Part shown: piece after piece, positions 50,216 through 59,465 of the stretch | How the letters are laid out: each line of letters begins with the position of its first letter | How positions within the stretch are numbered: position 1 is the first letter of the stretch | Assembly (NCBI RefSeq): GCF_003008575.1 | Contig: NZ_CP027667.1 | Coordinates: 2,222,501-2,286,500 of the forward strand | Source: Melaminivora suipulveris | GTDB lineage: Bacteria > Pseudomonadota > Gammaproteobacteria > Burkholderiales > Burkholderiaceae_C | Direction: 5' to 3' | Length of the DNA: 64,000 nt | Program-made: the position numbers and the translations under genes | The notes under the pieces: model-generated | The model's database searches: none | What the model was told of the DNA's origin: nothing | The model's input: only the letters and a program-made list of their open reading frames with translations

Positions 50216-51676
50216 TTAGCTGTCGGCAGGCTGGCCCGCATTCGCAGCAGCTGCCGCGGCATCGCTCCAGCCGCCGCCCAGCACCTTGTACAAAACCACC
50301 TGGTTTTGCAATTGCTGCAGTTGCGTGAGCACCAGCGCCTGCTGCGTGGCGAACAGCGAGCGTTGGGCATCAAGCACATCCAGATAGCTGGCGATGCCGT
50401 TGCGGTAGCGCAGCTCGGACAATTCCAGCCGCTTGGCATCAGCCGCTGCTTGCGCACGCTGGGCCTGCAACTGATCGGTCAGCGTGGCGCGGCCTGCCAG
50501 CGCGTCCGAGACTTCGCGAAAGGCAGTCTGGATGGCCTTGTCGTACTGCGCGACGGCCATTTCGCGGCCGACCTGGGCGGCCTGCAAGTTCGCTTCGTTG
50601 CGCCCGGCATCGAACAGTGGGACGGCCAGCTGCGGCGCCAGCGAGAACGCCCAGGAGCCGCCCTTGAACAGACCCGACAGCTCATTGCTCACGCTGCCCA
50701 GCGACGCCGTGAGCGAAATGCGCGGGAAGAACGCCGCGCGCGCAGCACCGATGTTGGCGTTGGCGCCGATCAGCACATGCTCTGCCTGGCGGATGTCCGG
50801 GCGGCGCTCCAGCAGCTCGGAGGGCAGGCCGGCGCGCAGTGGCTGCATGGGTGCGGCGTCCACCAGCCGCGCGGACGGCAGGCTGGCGCGGATGTCCTCC
50901 GGCAGGGCCTGGCCCACCAGCAGCACCAGGGCGTTCTCGTCGAGCATGCGCTGGCGCTGTTGCTGCGCGTAGGTGGCGCGCGCCGCTTCGGCCAGGCTGG
51001 TGGCCTGGCGGTTGTCCAGCTCGGAGCTCACGCCGTTTTCAAAGCGCAGCCGCGTCAGGCGCACCGATTCCTCGCGCGTGGCCAGCGTGCGCCGCGAGAT
51101 GTCGAGCAGCTCCTCGTCGGCCATCAGGTTCAGCCAGCCCGCGGCCACCGCCGCCACTAGGCTGATCTGCGCCGACTTGCGCGCCTCGCCGGTGGCCAGA
51201 TATTGCGCCAGCGCCTGCTCGCGCAGCGATGCGATGCGGCCGAAGAAGTCGATCTCCCAGGCCGTCACGCCCAGGCCGACCTGGAACATATTGCCGTATT
51301 GACCGGTGACGGCGCTGGGCTGGCGTGTGGCGCTGGCGATGCCAGCGACCGTCGGGTATTCGTCGGCGCGGCGGATCTGGAACTGGGCGCGCGCCTGCTC
51401 GACGTTGAGCATCGCCAGCCGCAGGTCGCGGTTGTTGCCCAGCGCCATGCCGATCAGGCGCTGCAGGCGCGGATCGGTGAAGTACTGGCGCCAATCGATG
51501 TCGGCGGCGCTGGGCGCCTGCGCGGCCGCCGCGGGATCGGCCAGGGCGTAGCCGGCGGGCACGGGCGCTGCCGGGCGCTCATAAGTCGGGATGAAGCTGC
51601 AGCCCGCCAGGGCCAGCGCTGCGAGCAGCGGGGTTACGAGGGCCGGGGCGCTGCGCGGTTGGAGGTTGGTCGTCAT
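50216..51676 (-). CDS. RND efflux outer membrane lipoprotein (OprM/NodT family)
   Basis: A 486-aa outer membrane factor that forms the exit duct of a tripartite pump. The signal peptide ends in lipobox LALAGC (Cys26 if the start is 51676), so the protein should be lipid-anchored. Two OEP repeats follow, with family motifs such as WEIDFFGRIASLREQAL, GLPSELLERRPDIRQAE and FPRISLTASLGSVS. The last gene of the efflux operon, 16 bp after the pump gene. The TAA stop lies in the TTAG target repeat of the adjacent IS5-family element, so the element inserted exactly at the stop codon. Confidence 0.93.
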   Translation of the reverse strand: MTTNLQPRSAPALVTPLLAALALAGCSFIPTYERPAAPVPAGYALADPAAAAQAPSAADIDWRQYFTDPRLQRLIGMALGNNRDLRLAMLNVEQARAQFQIRRADEYPTVAGIASATRQPSAVTGQYGNMFQVGLGVTAWEIDFFGRIASLREQALAQYLATGEARKSAQISLVAAVAAGWLNLMADEELLDISRRTLATREESVRLTRLRFENGVSSELDNRQATSLAEAARATYAQQQRQRMLDENALVLLVGQALPEDIRASLPSARLVDAAPMQPLRAGLPSELLERRPDIRQAEHVLIGANANIGAARAAFFPRISLTASLGSVSNELSGLFKGGSWAFSLAPQLAVPLFDAGRNEANLQAAQVGREMAVAQYDKAIQTAFREVSDALAGRATLTDQLQAQRAQAAADAKRLELSELRYRNGIASYLDVLDAQRSLFATQQALVLTQLQQLQNQVVLYKVLGGGWSDAAAAAANAGQPADS

Positions 51677-51692
51677 CAAATGCTTCTTTCTC

Positions 51693-54600
51693 TCAAGCCT
51701 CGCCGCTTTGGCGGTGCTGCTGCGCCAGCTTGGCATCGTGATCGTGTTGGCGTCGGCTGCCCTTGAAGAAGCTGCGCACCAGCACGAAGAACACCGGCAC
51801 GAAGATCACCGCCAGAATGGTGCCGGTGATCATTCCGCCGATCACGCCGGTGCCGATGGCGCGCTGGCTGGCCGAGCTGGCGCCCGTAGCCAGGAACAGC
51901 GGCAGCACACCCAGGGTGAAGGCCAGCGAGGTCATGATGATCGGGCGGAAACGCAGGTGCGCCGCCTCCAGGGCCGATTCGATGATGCCCTTGCCCTGTG
52001 CCTGCAAGTCCTTGGCGAACTCGATGATCAGGATGGCGTTCTTGGCCGACAGGCCGATGATGGTCACCAGACCGATCTGGAAGTACACGTCGTTGGACAG
52101 CCCGCGCATGAGCGTCGCCAGCAGCACGCCCAGCACGCCCAGCGGCACCACCAGCAGCACCGAGAACGGTATCGACCAGCTCTCGTACAGCGCCGCCAGG
52201 CACAAAAACACCGCCAGCAGCGAGAACGCGTACAGCATGCCGGCCTGGCCGCCAGCGAGCTTTTCCTCGCGCGACTGCCCGGTCCACTCGAAGCCGAAGC
52301 CCTCGGGCAGCTGCGCCGCCAGGCGTTCCATTTCCCGCATGGCCTCGCCGGTGCTGAAACCGGGCGCCGCGCCGCCGGAGATCTTCATCGCCGGATAGCC
52401 GTTGTAGCGCACGGTCTGCATGGCACCGGTGATCCAGCGCGTAGAGGCGAAGGTCGACAGCGGCAGCACCTGGCCGCGGTTGTTCAGCACCGGCAGGTCC
52501 AGCACGTCCTCGGGCTGCATGCGAGCGCCGGCCTCGGCCTGCACTACTACCCGCTGCAGGCGGCCTTGGTTCGGAAAATCGTTGATGTAGGCCGAACCCA
52601 AAGCGGTGGACAGCGCGCTGCTGATGGCGTCGAACGGCACGCCCAGGGCGCTGGCCTTGTCGCGGTCGATGTCGATCTGCATCTGCGGCGCGTCCTCCAT
52701 GCCGTCCGGGCGCACGCCGGCCAGCAGCTTGCTTTGCGAAGCCATGCCCAGCAACTGGTTGCGCGCGGCGACCAGCGCGTCGTGGCCCTTGCTGCCCCGG
52801 TCCTGCAGGCGGAAGGTGAAGCCAGCGGCCACGCCCAGCTCAGGGATGGGCGGCGGGCTGATGGCAAAGATGAAGGCGTCGCGAAAGCCGTACAGCGCGC
52901 CGGTGGCGCGGCCGGCCAGCGCCTCGGCCGAGTGCGCGGCGCCAGTCCGCTCGCTCCAGTCCTTCAGGGTCACGAAGGCCAGGCCGGCGTTCTGCCCCTG
53001 GCCGGAGAAGGAAAAGCCCGCCACGGTGACGATGTTGGCCACCTCGGGCTGCGCCAGCATGAATTCCTCGACCTTGCTCATGGCCACCTGGGTACGCGCC
53101 AGCGAGGCACCCGCCGGCAGCTGCACGTTGGTGATCACGAAACCCTGGTCCTCATTGGGCAAAAACGAGGTCGGCAGGCGCATGTAGACCACCGCCAACG
53201 CGCCGATCAGCGCCGCGTAGATGACCATCATGCGTGCGCCGCGGCGCACCAGTCGCGACAGGCCGGACTCGTAGCGCTGCGTGGTGCGCTTGAAGCCGCG
53301 GTTGAACCAGCCGAAGAAGCCGCGCTTTTCGTGATGCCCTTCCTTGATCGGCTTGAGCAGCGTGCCGCACAGCGCAGGCGTGAGCGACAGCGCCATGAAC
53401 GCCGAGAACGCGATCGAGGTGCCCATGGTGACGGCGAACTGGCGGTAGATGTTGCCGGTGGAGCCGGCAAAGAACGCCAGTGGCACGAACACCGAGATCA
53501 GCACCACCGTCACGCCGACGATGGCGCTGGAGATCTGACCCATGGCCTTGCGCGTGGCGGGCAACGGGTCCAGGCCTTCCTCGCTCATGATGCGCTCGAC
53601 GTTCTCCACCACCACGATGGCGTCGTCCACGACGATGCCGATCACCAGCACCATGCCGAACATGGTCAGCACGTTGATGGAAAAGCCCAAGGCCAGCAAG
53701 GTGGCGAAGGTACCCAGCAGCGCCACCGGGACGACGATGGTCGGGATGACGGTGTAGCGGAAGTTCTGCAAAAACAGGAACATCACCAGGAACACCAGCG
53801 CCACCGCTTCCAGCAGCGTCTCCACCACTTTCTCGATGGAGACGGAAATGAAGGTCGAGGTGTCGTAGGGGATCGCGTACTTGACCCCCGGCGGGAAATA
53901 GTTCTCCAGGTCGGCCAGCCTGGCCTTGACAGCCTTGGCGGTGGCCAGCGCGTTGGCCGAGGATGTCAACTGCACGCCCATGCCCACCGACGGGCTGCCG
54001 TTCAGGCGCGCGCTGGTGCTGTAGTTCTGTTCGCCTAGTTCGATGCGCGCCACGTCGCGCAGGCGCACGGTGGAGCCATCGGTGTTGGCGCGCAGCACGA
54101 TGTTGCCGAACTGCTCGGGCGTGCTGAGCTGGCCCTTGACCACGATGGTTGCGGTCATGGTCTGCCCGGCGGCGCTGGGCAGATCGCCCAGGTTGCCGGC
54201 CGAAACCTGCACGTTCTGCGCCCGGATGGCCGCGCCGACCTGGTCCAGCGCCAGGTTGAAGCCGCGTAGCTTGGCCGGATCGACCCAGATGCGCATGGCG
54301 CGCTCGCTGCCGAACTGCGTCACCGAGCCCACGCCAGGCAGGCGCTGCAGCTCGGGCACGATGTTGCGCGCGGCGTAGTCGTTCAGCGCCGCGATGCTCA
54401 CATCCGGGTTGTCCGACGTCAGCACGGAAAACAGCAGGAAGTTCGAGCGCGCCTTGTCCACGCGCACGCCCTGCTGCGTCACCGCCGCCGGCAGGCGCGG
54501 CGTGGCGCGCGACAGGCGGTTTTGCACGTCCACCTGCGCCAGGTCGTCGTTGGTGCCGGGCTCGAAGCTCAACGTGATGGAGCCCGTGCCGTTGGCCTGG

Positions 54601-54845
54601 CTGGTCGACTCGATGTAGGCCAGGCCCGGCGCGCCATTCATTTCGCGCTCGATCACGGACAGCACGCTGTCCTCCAGCGTCTGGGCGGTGGCGCCGGGGT
54701 AGGCCACCGAGATCTGGATGGTCGGCGGCGCCACCGCCGGATACTGCGCGATCGGCAGCCGGGTGATGGAAACGGCGCCGATCACCATGATGAAAATGGC
54801 GATCACCCACGCGAAGATGGGGCGCTCGATGAAGAACTTGGCCAT
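51693..54845 (-). CDS. RND multidrug efflux pump (HAE1/AcrB family)
   Basis: A 1050-aa inner-membrane proton/drug antiporter. It starts MAKFFIERPIFAWVIAIFIM (first of 12 membrane spans). The proton-relay Asp pair lies in GIVVDDAIVVVENVERI in TM4, and large periplasmic loops follow TM1 and TM7. Family features such as LPIAQYPAVAPP and FPNQGRLQRVVVQAE are complete. It is the middle gene of the MFP-RND-OMF operon, 26 bp after the adaptor gene. The spectrum of substrates cannot be read from sequence. Confidence 0.96.
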   Translation of the reverse strand: MAKFFIERPIFAWVIAIFIMVIGAVSITRLPIAQYPAVAPPTIQISVAYPGATAQTLEDSVLSVIEREMNGAPGLAYIESTSQANGTGSITLSFEPGTNDDLAQVDVQNRLSRATPRLPAAVTQQGVRVDKARSNFLLFSVLTSDNPDVSIAALNDYAARNIVPELQRLPGVGSVTQFGSERAMRIWVDPAKLRGFNLALDQVGAAIRAQNVQVSAGNLGDLPSAAGQTMTATIVVKGQLSTPEQFGNIVLRANTDGSTVRLRDVARIELGEQNYSTSARLNGSPSVGMGVQLTSSANALATAKAVKARLADLENYFPPGVKYAIPYDTSTFISVSIEKVVETLLEAVALVFLVMFLFLQNFRYTVIPTIVVPVALLGTFATLLALGFSINVLTMFGMVLVIGIVVDDAIVVVENVERIMSEEGLDPLPATRKAMGQISSAIVGVTVVLISVFVPLAFFAGSTGNIYRQFAVTMGTSIAFSAFMALSLTPALCGTLLKPIKEGHHEKRGFFGWFNRGFKRTTQRYESGLSRLVRRGARMMVIYAALIGALAVVYMRLPTSFLPNEDQGFVITNVQLPAGASLARTQVAMSKVEEFMLAQPEVANIVTVAGFSFSGQGQNAGLAFVTLKDWSERTGAAHSAEALAGRATGALYGFRDAFIFAISPPPIPELGVAAGFTFRLQDRGSKGHDALVAARNQLLGMASQSKLLAGVRPDGMEDAPQMQIDIDRDKASALGVPFDAISSALSTALGSAYINDFPNQGRLQRVVVQAEAGARMQPEDVLDLPVLNNRGQVLPLSTFASTRWITGAMQTVRYNGYPAMKISGGAAPGFSTGEAMREMERLAAQLPEGFGFEWTGQSREEKLAGGQAGMLYAFSLLAVFLCLAALYESWSIPFSVLLVVPLGVLGVLLATLMRGLSNDVYFQIGLVTIIGLSAKNAILIIEFAKDLQAQGKGIIESALEAAHLRFRPIIMTSLAFTLGVLPLFLATGASSASQRAIGTGVIGGMITGTILAVIFVPVFFVLVRSFFKGSRRQHDHDAKLAQQHRQSGEA

Positions 54846-54871
54846 GTGCCGCGCTCCTGGTTCTTATGCGT

Positions 54872-56179
54872 TCATTGGGCTGCGGATGCGGCGGGGCGGC
54901 TGGCGGCGGGGGCGCCTGGCGTCGGCTGGCTGGCCGCCGCAGCCGGGGCTGGCGCTGCTGGGCCCGTGGCGCCGGCCTTGGCCTGCGCCTGCCAGGGCAC
55001 CGGGGTGACCACGATGGGATCGCCCGGCTTGCCGCGCGGCAGCTTCTGGAAGCCATCGACCATCACCTGCTCGCCGGCCTGCAGGCCCTCCGTCACCACC
55101 CAGTTGCTGCCCTGGGCGGGGCCCAGCTTGACCGGGCGCGGCGCCAGGCGCCCGCCGTCGCCCACGACCATGACGGTGTCGCCGCGCGACGAGCGCGTCA
55201 CCGCCTGTTGCGGCAGCAGCACGCCGCCTTCGACCTGCGCCTGCTCCAGCCGCACGCGCACGTACAGCCCCGGCAGCAGCGAGCGCTGTGGGTTGGGCAC
55301 CTCGGCGCGTAGCGTGACCTGGCCGCTGGTCGGGTCCACCGTCAGGTCGGAAAACAGCAGCCGGCCCTTTTGCGCGTGCACGCTGCCGTCTTCCAGCAGC
55401 ACGGATACGTCGGCGCCGCCGTTGCCCGACTGCTTGTACTTGCCGCTGGCCACGTCGGCGCGCAGGCGCAGCGCATCGGCCGCCGACTGCGTGAAGTTGA
55501 TGTAGAGCGGGTCGATCTGCTGGATCACCGCAAGCTCGGTCGCCGCGCCCTGGCCGACCAGCGCTCCTTCGGTCACCAGCGCGCGGCCGATGCGCCCCGA
55601 GATCGGCGCGGTGACGGTGGCATAGCCCAGGTTGATGCTGGCCGAGGTGGCGGCGGCCTTGGCGGCGGCCACGTTGGCCTCGGCCGTCTTTTGCGCCGCC
55701 ACGGCGTTGTCGTACTCCTGGCGGCTGATGGCGTTCACCTCCACCAGCGGCTTGTAGCGCTCAGCCAGGCCGCGCGCCTGGCCCAGCGCGGCCTCGGCCT
55801 GCGCCACGCTGGCGCGCGCCTGCGCCAGGCTGGCCTCGTAGGGCGCGCTGTCGATCAGGAACAGTTTTTGGCCCGCCTTCACGTCGCTGCCTTCTGTGAA
55901 CAGGCGCTTTTGCACGATGCCGGCGGCGCGCGCACGCACCTGGGCCACACGCGAGGCTTCCAGGCGGCCTGGCAACTCGGTGACCAGACCGATGGCGCCC
56001 GGCTGCACCGTCACCACGCCGACTTCGGGCGGGCGCTGTTGGCTGGCGGCCGCCGGGGCTGCGGGCGCCTGCTCCTTCTTGCCGCATGCGCCCAGCGCAA
56101 GCGCGGCGGCCACGGCAACGGGCAGCAGCATCGAGGAGTTGCGGACGGCGCGGCCGGGCACGGGGTTCAGGCGTGGCAT
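54872..56179 (-). CDS. RND efflux periplasmic adaptor (AcrA/MexA family)
   Basis: A 435-aa membrane fusion protein. The lipoprotein signal has lipobox ALGAC near residue 32. Biotinyl-lipoyl, alpha-hairpin coiled-coil (QARASVAQAEAALGQARGL, about residues 120-140) and barrel domains are in the family order, with ATVTAPISGRIGRALVTEG after the hairpin. The C-terminus is an Ala/Pro-rich tail. It is the first gene of the efflux operon and faces the tetR-type gene across a palindromic operator. Confidence 0.94.
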   Translation of the reverse strand: MPRLNPVPGRAVRNSSMLLPVAVAAALALGACGKKEQAPAAPAAASQQRPPEVGVVTVQPGAIGLVTELPGRLEASRVAQVRARAAGIVQKRLFTEGSDVKAGQKLFLIDSAPYEASLAQARASVAQAEAALGQARGLAERYKPLVEVNAISRQEYDNAVAAQKTAEANVAAAKAAATSASINLGYATVTAPISGRIGRALVTEGALVGQGAATELAVIQQIDPLYINFTQSAADALRLRADVASGKYKQSGNGGADVSVLLEDGSVHAQKGRLLFSDLTVDPTSGQVTLRAEVPNPQRSLLPGLYVRVRLEQAQVEGGVLLPQQAVTRSSRGDTVMVVGDGGRLAPRPVKLGPAQGSNWVVTEGLQAGEQVMVDGFQKLPRGKPGDPIVVTPVPWQAQAKAGATGPAAPAPAAAASQPTPGAPAASRPAASAAQ

Positions 56180-56275
56180 GAAAGTCCTTTGGGAAGAGGG
56201 GGGCGTCTACGCGGGCAGGTTGCGGGCAAAACCGTGGATGCTGCACCAGCGCATGTCATTCTTGCAAGGTCGGAA

Positions 56276-56303
56276 ATTATACATACATACGTGAATGTAT
56301 AAT
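56276..56303. promoter_or_regulatory. Operator between the efflux operon and its regulator
   Basis: ATTATACAT and ATGTATAAT form a perfect 9-bp inverted repeat with a 10-bp spacer, located in the 152-bp divergent region and only 28 bp before the regulator start. TetR-type efflux repressors typically bind such sites and control both directions. Confidence 0.8.
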
Positions 56304-56331
56304 CGACGCTGTTGTTGAGGACCCCAATTGC

Positions 56332-56952
56332 ATGGCACGACGCACCAAGGATGACGCCGACGCCACGCGCCACCGCCTGCTGGACGCGGCCGAGCGCGTG
56401 TTTCATGACAAGGGCGTGGCGCGCGCCTCGCTCAGCGAGATCGCGCAGGCCGCGGGCGCCACGCGCGGCGCCATCTACTGGCATTTCAAGGACAAGGTCG
56501 ACCTGTTCAACGCCATGATGGACCGGGTCACGCTGCCGCTGGAGCTGGCGTGCAACGCCGGCGAGGCTGCCTGCGCCACTGCTCCGCTGCAGCGCCTGCG
56601 CGCGTTGGTCGACCATCTGCTGGGCAGCATCGAAAGCGACGAGCACACGCGCCGCGTCTTCGAGATCGCCATGTACCGCGTGGAGTACGTGAGCGAACTC
56701 AGCAGCGTGCGCGAGCGTCACCGCGACTCGCAAGCGCGCTTTCATGCGCTGCTGGCGCGCGACCTGGAAGCAGCCGCGCGCGAGGCGGCGGTGAGCCTGC
56801 CGCTGGATGTGCCGGCAGCGGCCACGGGCCTGTGGGCGCTCTTTGACGGCCTGTTGCAGACCTGGATATTGAACGGCGCGCCGTTTGCCCTGCGCGCCAC
56901 CGGGCGCCAGGTGGTGGACGTGTACCTGCGGGGCCTGGGCTTTCGCTGGTGA
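56332..56952 (+). CDS. TetR/AcrR-family efflux repressor
   Basis: A 206-aa regulator. The N-terminal helix-turn-helix (SLSEIAQAAGATRGAIYWHF, about residues 32-51) is followed by an all-helical ligand-binding domain with the TetR_C_2-type segment RRVFEIAMYRVEYVSE. It is divergent from the MFP-RND-OMF operon, so local repression relieved by pump substrates is the likely mode. The start MARRTKDDA is typical for AcrR/TtgR-like proteins. Confidence 0.93.
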   Translation: MARRTKDDADATRHRLLDAAERVFHDKGVARASLSEIAQAAGATRGAIYWHFKDKVDLFNAMMDRVTLPLELACNAGEAACATAPLQRLRALVDHLLGSIESDEHTRRVFEIAMYRVEYVSELSSVRERHRDSQARFHALLARDLEAAAREAAVSLPLDVPAAATGLWALFDGLLQTWILNGAPFALRATGRQVVDVYLRGLGFRW

Positions 56953-57021
56953 CGGGCGTGCGATAATGCGCGGCTTGGCCGAGGCCGCCCAGTGCGGCGC
57001 ACACTTTCGGCCATCAGCGAT

Positions 57022-57097
57022 GCGGCTGTAGCTCAGTGGATAGAGTATTGGCCTCCGAAGCCAAGGGTCGTGGGTTCGATCCCCGCCAGCCGCGCCA
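57022..57097 (+). tRNA. tRNA-Arg (CCG)
   Basis: A 76-nt tRNA. GCGGCTG pairs with CAGCCGC, the anticodon loop CTCCGAA gives CCG, the discriminator is G, and CCA is encoded. Confidence 0.97.
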
Positions 57098-57184
57098 CCC
57101 ATTCCCCGCAGTGCCTTGTGCCCCTCGCGCCGCCCCTTGGCGGCGCCGCCCGCACCCCGCGCGGGTTTGCATACAGGGCGCCGC

Positions 57185-57934
57185 ATGACCGATTTCTCCC
57201 GCAGCCTTCCCCTCGTCGGGGCTTCCAACTTCCGCGACCTCGGCGGCTACGCCGGGCACGGTGGCCAGTCGGTGCGCTGGCGACGGCTGTTCCGCTCGGA
57301 CCACCTGGCCGGCCTGACGCAAGAGGACACGCAGGCGCTGGGCGAGCTGCGCCTCGCCCGCGCCTTCGACCTGCGCGGCCGTCTGGAGAGCGCCGCCCAG
57401 TCGTACGCGCTGCCCGATGTGCGCTACCACGCCCTGCCGATCGAGCCGACCGTGGTGCAGCGCGCCCAGGAGATGGCGCGCGCCGGTCAGGAGATGACGG
57501 CGCCCATCGCCCGGCGCCTGATGCAGGACACCTACCGCGCCTTCGTCTCCGACAACGCCGAGCAGTTCGCCGCGTTGTTCGCGCACCTGCTGGAGGACGA
57601 CACGCCGCTGGTCTTTCACTGCACCGCCGGAAAGGACCGCACGGGCTTTGCCGCCGCGCTGATCCTGCGTGCACTGGGTGTGGCGGACGACGTGGTGCTG
57701 CACGACTACCTGATGACCAACGACCTGTACCGCCGCCCCGCCGCCGTCGGCGGCTCCGCGCCGCAGGAGGTACTGGACGTGATCTGGCGCGTGCAGGCGG
57801 ACTTTCTGGAAGCCGCCTTCGAGGCCGTGCAGCGCGACCACGGCGGGCTCGACAACTATCTGCAAGAGCGCCTGCGCGTGAACGACGCGGCGCGCGCCCG
57901 TCTGGCGCAGCTGTATCTGCAACCGCACGGCTGA
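57185..57934 (+). CDS. Tyrosine-protein phosphatase (DUF/Y_phosphatase3 type)
   Basis: A 249-aa protein. It has the N-terminal SNFRDLGGYAG signature of bacterial atypical tyrosine/lipid phosphatases, RSDHLAGLT, and the P-loop HCTAGKDRTG (Cys nucleophile and Arg, about residues 146-155). Members of this family dephosphorylate phosphotyrosine or phosphoinositides. The ATG at 57185 is chosen over the upstream open frame because homology begins right after it. Confidence 0.9.
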   Translation: MTDFSRSLPLVGASNFRDLGGYAGHGGQSVRWRRLFRSDHLAGLTQEDTQALGELRLARAFDLRGRLESAAQSYALPDVRYHALPIEPTVVQRAQEMARAGQEMTAPIARRLMQDTYRAFVSDNAEQFAALFAHLLEDDTPLVFHCTAGKDRTGFAAALILRALGVADDVVLHDYLMTNDLYRRPAAVGGSAPQEVLDVIWRVQADFLEAAFEAVQRDHGGLDNYLQERLRVNDAARARLAQLYLQPHG

Positions 57935-57948
57935 GGCGCGCGGCAACA

Positions 57949-57972
57949 AAAAAGCAGCCCGCAGGCTGCTTT
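57949..57972 (-). terminator. Terminator of the HU-like gene
   Basis: On the minus strand AAAGCAGCC..GGCTGC is followed by TTTTTTG. The hairpin lies about 20 bp beyond the HU-like stop and, with its A-run on the other side, may also act for the convergent phosphatase gene. Confidence 0.75.
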
Positions 57973-57992
57973 CCGAGGGAAGGCCGCCGTGC

Positions 57993-58418
57993 TCAGGCGG
58001 TGGCGTCCTTGAGTTTTTTCAAGGCGCGGGTCTTGATCTTGACCGAAGCCGGCTTGGCGGCGAACCAGCGCTCCTCGCCCGTGAACGGGTCCTTGGCCAG
58101 GCGCTTCTTGCGCGCCTCGACCTGGTGCAGGTTGATCTTCAGCAGACCGGGCAGCGTGAACTCGCCCGAACCCTTCTTGTGCACCGACGCCAGGATGGCG
58201 CCTTCCAGCGCCGCCAGCACGGCCTTGACGCCCTTGGGTTCCACGCCCGATTGTTCGGCCAGATGCGCCACCAGCGTGGTCTTGTTGAAAGGCTCCTTGA
58301 CCGGCTTGACGGCGGCGGGCGCCTTCTTGGCCGCGGCCGTCTTGGCGGGCGCGGCAGCGGACTTTGCGCTGGCTGCCTTTTTCGTGGGGGCGGCGGTGGT
58401 CTTCTTTGCAGTTGCCAT
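57993..58418 (-). CDS. HU-family DNA-binding protein with Lys/Ala-rich N-terminal tail
   Basis: A 141-aa protein. The first about 45 residues are low-complexity Lys/Ala/Thr/Pro, resembling histone H1-like tails, followed by a full HU/IHF fold (FNKTTLVAHLAEQSGVEPKG, then GEFTLPGLLKINL). The canonical beta-arm region is represented by KDPFTGEERWFAAKPA. Nucleoid association is inferred; such tailed HU proteins are known in Burkholderiales. Confidence 0.9.
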   Translation of the reverse strand: MATAKKTTAAPTKKAASAKSAAAPAKTAAAKKAPAAVKPVKEPFNKTTLVAHLAEQSGVEPKGVKAVLAALEGAILASVHKKGSGEFTLPGLLKINLHQVEARKKRLAKDPFTGEERWFAAKPASVKIKTRALKKLKDATA

Positions 58419-58605
58419 GGTGTTGATTGCTCTTTGGAATTTGCCGTGGATGGGCCAGCTTGCGCTGGTGGCGCGATTCTAGGACTTGGAGCGCACGCTG
58501 GCGCGTCGGCTGTTGGTGCGCGACGGCATCGGCGCTAAGCTGACGGGCGCGCCGCCGCCGGCAGCCGCACGACCACGCAACGCAACGACAAGGAGCACAT
58601 CGGCC

Positions 58606-59346
58606 ATGAGCGACACCTCACCTTTTGGTTTCGGGCGTTTCATCCCAGGGTTTGATTTCCTGCAAAGCCTCGCCAAGGGCGCGGCGGGCGGCGTGCCGGG
58701 CCTGCCCGGCTGGGTGGCGCCGACGGCCAGCGTGGATGAGCTGGACAAGCGCATCCAGGAACTCAAGGCGGTGCAGTTCTGGCTGGAGCAGAACGCGCGC
58801 GCGCTCACCGCCACGGTGCAGGCGCTGGAGGTGCAGAAGATGACGCTGGCGACGCTGGCCGGCATGAACGTGGCCGTGGGCGACATGGCCGCCGCGTTCG
58901 GCGCCATGGGCGCGGGCGGCGCTGCCGCGGCGCCTGAGCCCGCGCCGGCCCCCGTGGCCCAGCCGGCGCCGGCTCCCGCGCCGGCCGCCGCTGCTGCCGC
59001 GCCTGCCGAAGGCCAGGAGGACGGCCAGGGAGCGCCCGGCGGCGCCGTCGGCATGCCCGATCCGCTGCAGTGGTGGGGCGCGCTGACCCAGCAGTTCCAG
59101 GAGATCGCCGCGCGCGCCGTGCAGGACGCGGCCACGCACCAGGCGGCATTCGACGCCACGCGCGACATGGCCAGCGGCGCCCTCAAGGGCGCCAGCGACA
59201 TGGCCGCGCAGTGGACGCAGGGCGGTGCCTCCGGCGCGGCGCCCGCTCCCGCCGCCAAGCCGCGCGCCGGGCGTGCCGCACCGGCGGGCAGCCCGGCAAA
59301 AACGACGGCCAGGCAGCCTGCAGCCAAAAAAAGAAGTCAAAAGTAG
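58606..59346 (+). CDS. phaM: PhaM-like polyhydroxyalkanoate granule regulator
   Basis: A 246-aa protein. The N-terminal part FDFLQSLAKG...VDELDKRIQELKAVQFWLEQN with QALEVQKMTLATL matches the PhaM family, which in Ralstonia eutropha activates PHA synthase PhaC and tethers granules to the nucleoid. The middle is Ala/Pro-rich, and the C-terminus is basic (AKKRSQK, Lys/Arg/Ala-rich), fitting DNA binding. AAGGAG precedes the ATG at 58606. Its neighbour is an HU-like nucleoid protein. Confidence 0.85.
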   Translation: MSDTSPFGFGRFIPGFDFLQSLAKGAAGGVPGLPGWVAPTASVDELDKRIQELKAVQFWLEQNARALTATVQALEVQKMTLATLAGMNVAVGDMAAAFGAMGAGGAAAAPEPAPAPVAQPAPAPAPAAAAAAPAEGQEDGQGAPGGAVGMPDPLQWWGALTQQFQEIAARAVQDAATHQAAFDATRDMASGALKGASDMAAQWTQGGASGAAPAPAAKPRAGRAAPAGSPAKTTARQPAAKKRSQK

Positions 59347-59374
59347 CCTGAGTCGGCGCGGATGAAGTGTTGGT

Positions 59375-59393
59375 AGCTATCGAATAGATAGCT
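59375..59393. repeat. Short dispersed inverted repeat
   Basis: AGCTATC-GAATA-GATAGCT forms a perfect 7-bp stem. It belongs to the AGCTATC-containing repeat type also seen inside the methyltransferase gene. There is no T-tract, so terminator function is uncertain. Confidence 0.5.
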
Positions 59394-59465
59394 GTTGACT
59401 CTGTTCACGCGTTCGGATCGTGCTGCGGACTCGGCGGTCGGCACAAACCGCCGCCAGTCGCCGCG

